Shown here piece by piece: positions 39,458 to 47,178 of a DNA stretch of 64,000 bases. Source of the DNA: Rhynchopus sp. YZ270_cl-10 (Eukaryota; Euglenozoa; Diplonemea; Diplonemida; Diplonemidae); assembly GCA_964035575.1 (NCBI GenBank), contig OZ037925.1:620001-684000 (forward strand), given 5' to 3'. The notes beneath the pieces were generated by a model. That model searched no databases, was not told the origin of the DNA, and saw only the letters and a list, made by a program, of their open reading frames with translations. Within the stretch, counting starts at the first letter, position 1; each line of letters opens with the position of its first letter. The position numbers and the translations under genes are program-made.

Positions 39458-42400
39458 GGGGTTTTCTTTTGGAGCCACATTTACGACTATGGCATCTACA
39501 TCATCCCACTCACACGTGCCTGCTCGCGCGTCCTCCAGCACTTGCTGCACTCTGCGCAGGTGATCCGCACAACAGCACGACAACAGGCTCGGCAGCATTA
39601 GAAAATTGGTTTTGGGGTTTTTGGCTGTTGTTTTGGGTTTGATTTTGCAGTGTTTTGTGGGTAAAGGGCGGTTGGGTAAGGACGAAAAGTACCTAAATAG
39701 TGCCTAAATAGTGGCTAAATAGTGCCTAAATAATAGCACTTTTTTAGTAAAAATAAGAAAAAAATTTTTAAAAATCGGCCAAAATTCAGCTATAATAATA
39801 GGTCCACTCCCCCTTTAGCAAAACAAAATACCTATGAACACGGGCTGCCTACGATCGTAGTACGAAATTTCGTACTACGATCGTAGGTAAGTCTCTCCCA
39901 CCGCCGCCACACTACCACCCGGTGGTTCGGGCTCCGTTGAAGGTGAGGGACCCCAGCCGACACTCTCGGACCCATTGGAGGCCAACATCACCCCTTCAAC
40001 CGCCGGAGCCCCCGGCCAAACTGAAAATAAATGAGAAAAGTTCGATTTCGGCCTCGAAAATTACCGTGACACCGATTTGTCACGGAATTTTGTCACGGAA
40101 TTTTTTTGAAAGATTCGATTTCGTGACAAAAAAAAATCGATTTCGTGACAAACCGATTTTTTCATTGACAAAAAAAATTCGATTTCGTGACAAACCGATT
40201 TTTTCATTGACAAAAAAAAATTCGATTTCGTGACAAATCCAAAAATTCAGTGACAAAAAAATGTCAATGAAAAAATGGATTTTGTCAAGGAAACCGAACT
40301 TTTTGTCACGGAAAAAGTCGTGACAGAAATGGATTTTGTCAAGGAAACCAAACTTTTTGTCACGGAAAAAGTCGTGACAGGGCACTGGGTACTGGGTACA
40401 CTGGATACAAGGATAAAAGTCGTGAAAGAGCAACCACAGCTCCACATGACAAACACAAAAGTGTCCAGTCACGTGGGGCATTCATGCACTGAGGAGATAA
40501 TGTTCCAACAATTTACAAGAAAGATTACTTAACCTACTGCTGGAAATTGCCAGGTCGTAGTAACACACAAAGTGTGCCTCCGTTCGGGAAGACCGGATAT
40601 TCTAGAGACCAAAAAGGCCTCAAGAATATCTTCCGGTAGTCAAGGTATAACCGAATGAACGGCCCAAGACCCCCGTGGAGAAGTTAAATGTGTAATGCTA
40701 TCAGGTAGAAACTGCGAACACTGTCTTACCCTCCTCAATGCATGGTGGAAGATGTCTTTGACAACAAATATCCTGTACCCAGGTACCAGGTTCCCAGACC
40801 CACGTAGTACCACGTCGCAGTACTACGCAAAATTTACCACCAGACCCTGTCTTCGTGCACCTTAAGTACAACGCCGCAGACAGGCCAAACATGCGTTGGA
40901 CTCAGAGGAATGCCTGCTGTGCAGTGTATCAAACATGAGAACCAACTCCCAGCAACAAGGGGCGCCTTTTGGCGGGCGTTGTTGAGGGTGTTTGGGGTGC
41001 AAAGTTTTCCACAATTTTGATGCGCGGGTACAGAAGTGTTATCTTGTTCTTTCATCTCTAGGAATGTAAATGTCAATCGCGTTTAACTACCACTAGGGCT
41101 TGTTCAGTGAACCCACGAGGGGTCGAAGGGGGTTGGTTATCCCATATCTATCAAAGGTTGTGTCGACCAGGCGAATCCACTATGTTACGCTGTATGATGA
41201 TAAATCCGAAGAAATAACAGTGCATAGCAACTGCAGGAAGTTTGTTAAAAAGAGTGCCTCACGCTACACAAACCACCACCCGCGATTGACTTAGATGTTA
41301 TAACAAAGAGAATTCAGAACAAAACAACACCCTGCCCCATACACACTAAATTGTCATGCTTCAAGAGCATGCCTGGGCCAAAATTACTATGACGAAAAGG
41401 CAACAAGACCACCCACAAGGAGTGTGAATTGTGCACTGGTTTTCTGGGGGAACAAACAATATTTTCTTGTGTCTAGTCCTCCGGAAGCAGAGGACAGACT
41501 TTCCGGAAGGTTTCCAAAGTCGAATTTCTTGCACTAGCTATGCTCCCTGGTTAATGGCTATAGCAGTGACTGACAAAGTGTTCCCACCCCCCTTTCCACC
41601 ACCATAATAACCGAACTCTGCTTATCAAACCACAATCTGAATCTGCTTCCGTCGCATGCGCTGGTGGATTCGATCTGTTTTGGTGTGTGTAATGGAATGT
41701 ATGGGTGAGGGTTGGGGTATTAGGTATAGAAACGTGCGCACCCATTAATTTTTTACCGAATGAAAATGAAATCTGCAATGAGTGTCTGCTGCATATCATT
41801 TAGTGGGGCTGGCCTCTGGCCAGAGGCGTGCAAGCCTGACCGTGTTCGCGATATACTAAGTCTTGCATAATCATAAAGTTATCATACCTTGTGTCTTCAG
41901 TCTCTGCCCTTCGGTTTCTAGACAGCTCAAGAATGGCCTCTTTTGTGTCTGTCAAGTGGCTGTCTGGTCACTTTTCAGTGACTGGCGGGTTGGCTGTCAC
42001 GACTTTTTCCTTGACAAATTCCATTTTTTTCAATGACATTTTTTTGTCAATGAAAAAATGGATTTGTCACGAAATCGAATTTTTTTTTGTCAATGAAAAA
42101 AGTCATTTGTCACTAAATTGAATTTTGTGTGTCAATGAAAAAATCGGCTTGTCACGAAATCGATTTTTTTTTGTCACGAAATCGAATCTTTCAAAAAAAT
42201 TCCGTGACAAAGTACCGTGACAAATCGGTGTCACGGGTATTTTCGAGGCCGAAATCGAACTTTTCTCAAAATAAATAAATAAATAAATACAGTGCACGCG
42301 GTAATTATGTCGTCTTTATTTAGGTCGGTTTTAATGATGTCGTTTTTTGTGTGTCGGAATCGAAAAAAATGACCGATTTTCGATTTTTGGGCTTTATTTA

Positions 42401-43556
42401 TTTATTTATTTTCAGTTTGGCCGGGGGCGGAGCCCCCGGCCAAACGGTACGCTACATTTGGAGTGGGTGTGGGTGTGAGTGTGAGTGAGTGGGTGGGAGT
42501 GGGCGCGGAGTGGGTGTGGAAAAAATATTCCAAGTTCTAAGTCCTCGTAGCTCTGGCAGCCGAAGTCGTTCCCGCCATGTCAGTGAGCGTACGAATGTCC
42601 TCTTGGACAGGGATGCCTTCACGGCGGTTGAAGGGGTGATGTTGGCCTCCGCCGTTGCACTTGCAACCTCCTACGAAACCAGGTGAGCGTCCATTAGTGT
42701 ATGTTTAGGTTATGAAACTGGGTATTGTTTTGTGGGAGGAATGTATGTGTTTGTGTGGTTGTGACTCGCGAAGCGAGCCACGGTACGATGGAGCGATTAA
42801 TGGCGCTCTTGATTTTGGCGGTTTTAATAATGTCGTTTTTTGGGTGTCGGAAGGGGGGTAAACCGACATAATTAAAAACGACATAATAGAAACTTGGACT
42901 GTAAAGCCCAAAAATCGAAAATCGGTCATTTTTTTCGATTCCGACACACAAAAAACGACATCATTAAAACCGACCTAAATAAAGGCGACATAATTACCGC
43001 GTGCACTGTATCCTACAAAACCCATTTTTTCTGCCATATTATTAAACAATAACCACCCAATAACAACTCCACAGGCCATTTGTACACTGGTGTTTCGCAG
43101 GTAAAACGCGACTGCGACTTGGTATGGGCGAACTGCCGACTCTACAACCCTGCCCCGCACTGGCTCTTTGCCGTTTCAGAACAGTTGGAGGCCGAGCTCA
43201 ACGCGCTGTGGGAGCGGAAGGGGCTGTCTGCTGCGGGCACTGTCTCGTACCCACCGAGGGGGCGTGCCAGCACGACGTCGCTCCCCCAGGATAAGGTGGG
43301 CCTCCGCCGCCTGAAGGAGCTTCTTGCCACCGGGGTGGCATACTCCTCACTGTACTCCAAGCTTCTTGAGAAGCTTGGTCCAGAGAGCTACGAAGTAGTG
43401 TCAGCCCCAGTAGGCGGTACCGACCAGCTTGACATTGTGATTGTCCTCAAACCGAACCTCATCAGCGAGCAGAAACTCACAGAGGTCACCCAATTTCTCA
43501 ACCAAGGTCTCGAAGCAGAGCAGCAACGTACAAAGCTTGCCCGACGGAAGCAATGA
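37167..43556 (+). CDS. Zinc-cluster, PDZ-like and bromodomain protein (two exons)
   Basis: Probable chromatin-associated protein of about 616 residues; bromodomains bind acetyl-lysine, usually on histones. Exon 1 is 37167-38535 and exon 2 is 43075-43556, joined in phase 1. Residues about 147-168 hold a Cys cluster (CSAHDYCTCG, then CNIC) that probably binds zinc. Residues about 186-260 look PDZ-like (GLSLSGGWALVLSGLKPGSP, then ILHVNGQFV). The bromodomain spans the splice: YYDVVKKPIDFLTITNRIK ends exon 1 and VKRDCDLVWANCRLYN is in exon 2, with the conserved Asn-Tyr kept. A charged tail follows. The ATG at 37167 is the first in frame; a GTG upstream and open frame before it leave the N-terminus uncertain. 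I know no named family with this exact order. Confidence 0.87.
38595..38676. repeat. Small inverted-repeat element in the intron
   Basis: TACAGTCG at 38595-38602 is matched by CGACTGTA at 38669-38676, with an inner AAGGTG and CACCTT pair. The left end (ACAGTCGCGGTAAT) resembles the end of the pogo-like element at 42290 (CAGTGCACGCGGTAAT). It could be a tiny MITE. Confidence 0.4.
38728..39815. mobile_element. Mariner-like MITE (TA target duplication)
   Basis: 1088-bp element with inverted ends starting AAGGGGGAGTGGACCTATTA (23 bp matched) and TA on both sides (38726-38727, 39816-39817), the hallmark of Tc1/mariner insertions. A second copy of the end motif lies just inside the left terminus in opposite orientation, forming a hairpin at about 38752-38785. 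The interior holds a large inverted repeat (38897-38936 with 39021-39060) and CTAAATAGTG repeats near 39.69-39.74 kb. No transposase is recognisable, so it is non-autonomous. Confidence 0.8.
38897..39060. repeat. Internal foldback inside the mariner-like element
   Basis: 40-bp arms at 38897-38936 and 39021-39060 match as inverted copies with one mismatch. The arms consist of ACAAGTGAAAG-type words. The 84-bp centre also has inverted CAAGTGATTTACTTG-like words, so the whole stretch can fold into a long hairpin. Confidence 0.9.
39848..39887. repeat. Perfect 40-bp palindrome
   Basis: Left half is CCTACGATCGTAGTACGAAA and the right half is its exact reverse complement, with no spacer. Smaller palindromes (ACGATCGT, GTAC) are nested inside. 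It lies between the mariner-like element and the long-TIR element. Confidence 0.97.
40010..42285. mobile_element. Long-TIR foldback element in the intron
   Basis: Left arm (about 40010-40386) and right arm (about 41996-42285) are imperfect inverted copies. GAAAAGTTCGATTTCGGCCT at the left is matched by its complement at about 42243-42270. Each arm contains tandem CGATTTCGTGACAAA words. The 1.6-kb centre has no recognisable transposase; one short frame at 41100-41294 contains CRKF after a His but is too weak to assign. The right terminus is interrupted by the left end of the pogo-like element at 42290, and the rest of the terminus (TTTTCAGTTTGGCC) appears again at about 42410. Confidence 0.7.
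42290..43008. mobile_element. Pogo-like MITE (TA target duplication)
   Basis: 719-bp element with inverted ends of roughly 105 bp beginning CAGTGCACGCGGTAATTATG, flanked by TA (42288-42289, 43009-43010). Ends starting CAGTG next to TA suggest the pogo/Tigger branch of the mariner superfamily. The interior (about 42396-42906) contains the GC hairpin at 42415-42445 and a segment (about 42624-42652) that is an inverted copy of sequence at about 39972-40000, so it has acquired DNA related to the flank of the neighbouring element. No transposase. Confidence 0.75.
42415..42445. repeat. GC-rich 14-bp-arm hairpin
   Basis: GTTTGGCCGGGGGC, loop GGA, GCCCCCGGCCAAAC: perfect 14-bp arms. One arm also occurs once at about 40009-40021, next to the left end of the long-TIR element. 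Confidence 0.95.
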
Positions 43557-44360
43557 AGTAAGGGAAGGAAATCTCACCCATATCTTATGAGAGGGGTTGA
43601 GGTGGGAGGGAACGTCTTCTCAATGTATTTTGAAATTTGTGTATTTAAAAAAAAACAGAGAGAACCCAAAGGGGGGGTGGATGATTGTAATAAAAAAAGG
43701 GAAAAAATAATGTGGGTTGTGTAGGCGGGGGGTTTTTTGCAGATTTTTTGATCAAGAAAATTACCACTTCCTCCCCCCTCCTCCTCAGTGGGTTTCGTCA
43801 AAAAAGCGACCCCAAAAACTGTTTGGTTTTTTCTCCTTTTTGTATGTAATGAAGCTTTCAATGTTCTCCAGTTTGACTGTATTCTTTTAAATAACCCCAC
43901 AGAGCGTCAGTGCTTGCGTTCCAAAGGCGTTTTACACTGTCAGCTCACTTTTCTTAAAGTTCAATGGCACACCCTGCCGGCAATTAATTCACTCTCAGAG
44001 GAATTGTGGGGAAATGGTGAAAGCTACTTCAAGTTGTAAACCCGCTAACCCAAAACAAAAGCTTTTTTTTCTTTCTCCTTATAAGTGAACGCTCTAGCTA
44101 TCTTTGGCACATCAAATGTTAACCTCGAAATGGATTGTCGGGAACTTGGTTTTTGAGTCCACCACCACCACCCCCCTCCTGTGTTCTGGTTCGTATACCC
44201 AGAGTACAGTTAACGAAGAGGGCTTCGTATTTCATGGAACGTTTTTATATTATGAATATTAGAAAAAAAGGGATTGAGGGTGTTCGGGTGGATGGGTGGG
44301 GTGTACACTGTCTTGTACTGTCATTTTCCACCACAGCATCCTTATTTTTTCCCTCTGTCA

Positions 44361-44410
44361 TAAGGTAGCTAAAACACACGAGGCGGTGGATGTAGCAGTA
44401 TCTTACAAAC
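44361..44410. repeat. Hairpin element B, copy 1
   Basis: AAGGTA (44362-44367) pairs with TATCTT (44399-44404), and GCTA pairs with TAGC inside. It is followed by ACAAAC and a pyrimidine run, as in the other copies. Primary sequence of the loop differs from the other copies while the stem is kept. Confidence 0.55.
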
Positions 44411-44491
44411 CTTTTTTTCTCTTTCAATTCCAATTGTTTGTCACCTGTCTTTCGTTGTCTCTATCGACAATGAAAAAAGAAAAAAAAAGAG

Positions 44492-44560
44492 GCTTCGGCC
44501 AACATTGAGTACAAACCCTATTAACCCCCAAATGGCTTCTTAGGCGATTGTCGACACAAA
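44492..44560. repeat. Dispersed element C, copy 1
   Basis: Begins GCTTCGGCCAACATTGAG and ends GGCGATTGTCGACACAA followed by an A-run. It is matched in order by the copy at 63547-63612 and, for the 3' part only, by 59430-59460. Confidence 0.5.
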
Positions 44561-44614
44561 AAAAAAAATAACACCGATTTTTTTCTTCTTTTTTACCACT
44601 CCTAAAAAAACCCC

Positions 44615-44653
<39 letters not shown>

Positions 44654-44869
44654 ACCCTAATTTAAACCCCCCCCACTACATTTCCCCTCATTCCCCCATT
44701 CTCTCACAAAAAATATGTTAGGTGGTTGAGGTGTGTACTGTGTACTGTCACACAATTGATTTTTTATATCTTTTTTTTTTCCCTTTTTCTCTAAAAAGGA
44801 GATACATTCCATTCTCTTGAATATTATTCATTTTATTCTTTTCTTTTCTTTTCTTTTCTTTTCTTCATT

Positions 44870-46351
44870 ATGTCCGATCAAACCATGCAGCAGATACGTA
44901 CCCAAAGCGCGCCTGTTAAAGGGAGGGTCAGAAGCAGCTCTGGACCTCCTCGTAGTAGGGGAAGGGAACGGATTTTTAAAAGAGAGGAAACTGTGGCACG
45001 CACCGGCCGCTTACTGCACACCCTCAAGCGGAAGGAGCCGAATATGCAGCAAAGGAAGAGGGTCGAACCCCCTACACCCCCCGCCCCTGCGCCTGCATTG
45101 CCTGCTACACCAGAAGAATGCGCGTTGTGGTTGGAGCATTGGGCTCAGCCCGCGAATCTTCACCATGCGGTTACCTATTTTTCTTCGGAAACTACCTGGA
45201 GTCTTGCGAACTTCCTTCTTCCGCAGTGGAATGACGAAGATGGGGCGGTTGTGCTTGGTCAAGGTGGAGAAGGGGTAGCCTGGCTTGCGGTGGAACGCAA
45301 AAAAAACATTCCCGTTGTCTTAAAAGAACTTTACGAAGTGTCTGAACGGGAAACCCTTATCCATTCTGCACTAGAACATGAAGGCATTGTACGGTTTTAC
45401 ACCGATTTTTATGACGCAGAACGTGAAAGCACCTTTATTGTGTTAGAGTTCTGCGCTGGGGGCACTCTGTTTGACGCGCTGCCTGATGAAGGGGGGTTGG
45501 ATGAAGATATTTCCTCACATATTATACACAATCTGGCAAAGGTATTAGACTATCTTCATATGCTAGGTGTAGTGTATGCGGACCTAAAAACAAGCAATGT
45601 GTTGATAGATGCGAGAGGGGAAATGCGGTTGTCAGATTTCGGCAGCGCGCATTTTATTGCAAATGAACGGCGTAAGCTCCTCAAAACAACCGGCACCGTA
45701 GATACACAACCCCCCGAGATGCTGAGTCTTACGTCCCATCCGTCGTCTTCGTCGCTTGCGGAAAAGGATTCAGATGGGGTGGGTCACGAAGGGGGTGTAC
45801 GTAGTGCTGCTGGATTTGACAAACTGGTTGATAATTGGTCCCTTGGTGCACTAACCTATCGTCTGGTGGTAGGAGGATACCCATTCAGTGCTGATGTAGG
45901 CATCGATGACGATGACACCGTAATCCGAGAGAACATTCTGTCGCTTGCTTATGAATTTCCTGATTTTGTCTCGGATGATGTGGTTTCATTTGTGGGTGCG
46001 TTGCTGAAGGCTGAGCCTGCGGAGCGATTAGGATTGAAGGAGGTTTCGGTACACCCTTGGTTGCGTGCTGTTAAAGGCCGTGGTGTTGCGGGGGGGAGCA
46101 AAGAGTATCAAGCCTTTCTGAAGGAGCGTTCGGCGTTGGAGGTGGCGAATTATTGTAAATGTCTTAACTTTGCAAACCTGCAGCAGGCTGAAGCGCGGGA
46201 GGCCACGTTGTTCGTGTCGTTGGTCAACTTCTTCAACGTGCCTGCCACCACGCAATCCTACATCGCCTCGCTCGCCCTCTTCTTCTTGCTAGGTGTCACT
46301 GCAACGCTCTTCATGCAGCAAACCATTCTCAGTGGGTACAAAACGTTATAA
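44870..46351 (+). CDS. Ser/Thr protein kinase with C-terminal membrane anchor
   Basis: Protein kinase of 493 residues. A basic, Ser- and Pro-rich N-terminus (1-80) precedes the kinase domain. Seen: glycine loop GQGGEGVAWLA at 130-140, ATP-binding Lys152 in VVLKEL, catalytic loop VYADLKTSN at 235-243 (Asp238, with Tyr-Ala in place of the usual His-Arg), DFG at 256-258, PPE at 281-283 in place of APE, and DNWSLG at 321-326. A Ser-rich, acidic insert lies at about 288-315. Residues about 463-482 form one hydrophobic segment close to the C-terminus, so the protein is probably tail-anchored with the kinase facing the cytosol. All catalytic residues are present, so it should be active; missing HRD Arg suggests no need for activation-loop phosphorylation. 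The subfamily is not clear. The ATG follows a CTTTT run. Confidence 0.94.
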   Translation: MSDQTMQQIRTQSAPVKGRVRSSSGPPRSRGRERIFKREETVARTGRLLHTLKRKEPNMQQRKRVEPPTPPAPAPALPATPEECALWLEHWAQPANLHHAVTYFSSETTWSLANFLLPQWNDEDGAVVLGQGGEGVAWLAVERKKNIPVVLKELYEVSERETLIHSALEHEGIVRFYTDFYDAERESTFIVLEFCAGGTLFDALPDEGGLDEDISSHIIHNLAKVLDYLHMLGVVYADLKTSNVLIDARGEMRLSDFGSAHFIANERRKLLKTTGTVDTQPPEMLSLTSHPSSSSLAEKDSDGVGHEGGVRSAAGFDKLVDNWSLGALTYRLVVGGYPFSADVGIDDDDTVIRENILSLAYEFPDFVSDDVVSFVGALLKAEPAERLGLKEVSVHPWLRAVKGRGVAGGSKEYQAFLKERSALEVANYCKCLNFANLQQAEAREATLFVSLVNFFNVPATTQSYIASLALFFLLGVTATLFMQQTILSGYKTL

Positions 46352-47178
46352 ATCTGGTAATAAAGAGAAGACAAAAATGCGAGCAAAAAAAATAACTGAT
46401 TTTTTCAGAACGAAAACAACAGAGTCTTGTCTGATATTCCTGTCACCGCTTTTGAAGGGGGGGTGTGTGGGTAGTTCCGCTAAGAGTGGAACATCGCCTA
46501 TAGTGTGTGTATGTGTTAGCTATCAGGTGTGGGTTATTCCCTGGTATTCAGAATATAGCCTACTGTGTGTGTTGTGTGAAAAGCAGTTGTGGGTGGTTCT
46601 TAAGAGTGGAACATTGCCCATGATGTGCGGTGGGGAGGGTCATGCACATAGCACATGAGTCTGTGGGTAGTCTCTCGTAGTGGAACATTGCACATAGTGT
46701 GTGTATGTGTTTGCCATCAGGTGTGGGTTATTCCCTTATTCCCGTATTCAGAATATAGCCTACTGTGTGTGTTGTGTGAAAAGCAGTTGTGGGTAGTTCT
46801 TAAGGGAGGAACATTGCCCAGTATGGATGTGCCATATATCTAGAAGGTATCCCAGTCTTTAACGATACACGGTTATTAGGTCGTTTTTTTTATGTGTGTG
46901 TACGACAGTACATTCATCTTTCAATTTCTCTTCCTTATTGCACGTTTTGCCTTTTTTTGTTTAAAACACGTCTCCTACGTGGTAAGCAACAATGAAGAAA
47001 AAAGGCAATATAAGGCGCCATATAAGAAAATGGATAGAGCGCAGATAAAGCAAATAGAACTCTCACCCCATTTCCATTTTACCGAATTTTTCCCCAAACC
47101 TATTTTTTAAATTACCTTTCCCCCCCCAACAGAAGGGGTTATTTTATTTCTTCCCCCCCCTCCCTTCTCTTTTCCCTT
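46352..47178. other. Intergenic region, kinase to SelO
   Basis: No gene seen. The first half is a tandem duplication of about 198 bp (46467-46850). The second half is AT-rich with C-runs directly before the SelO ATG. Confidence 0.5.
46467..46850. repeat. About 198-bp tandem duplication
   Basis: Two imperfect copies share GGTGTGGGTTATTCCC, ATTCAGAATATAGCCTACTG and GTGTGAAAAGCAGTTGTGGG. Within each copy a shorter motif (GTGGGTAGT, then GGAACATTGCCC) occurs twice. It lies 0.1 kb past the kinase stop and may be part of its 3' untranslated region. Confidence 0.8.

Larger units (their letters stand above)
38536..43074 (+). other. 4.5-kb intron of the bromodomain gene
   Basis: 4539-bp phase-1 intron: donor AAGA then GTATGC, acceptor CTCCACAG then GCCATTTG. 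The junction makes a Ser codon and restores a continuous bromodomain. Other introns here are 291, 299 and 761 bp, so this one is 6-15 times longer. The excess is made of inverted-repeat DNA elements, listed separately. No protein gene was found inside. Confidence 0.85.
43557..44869. other. Intergenic region, bromodomain gene to kinase
   Basis: 1.3 kb without a recognisable gene. It contains a copy of hairpin element B (44361-44410), a copy of element C (44492-44560), a CT dinucleotide run (about 44616-44649), and repeated CTTTT words (about 44835-44866) directly before the kinase ATG, which probably form its 5' untranslated region. Confidence 0.55.

Noticed and set aside
41100-41294. 64-codon frame in the centre of the foldback element with a His and CRKF motif
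   Set aside because: Faintly recalls transposon-linked zinc-binding sequences, but it is too short and isolated to assign.
36779-41391. Shared word CCAAAATTACTATGA at about 36781 and 41379
   Set aside because: Fifteen bases without extended flanking similarity; it may be chance in AT-rich DNA.
42489-42686. 65-codon frame inside the pogo-like element, followed by GTGAGC
   Set aside because: It could be mistaken for an exon with a donor site, but it lies inside an element in the intron, and joining it would break the bromodomain.
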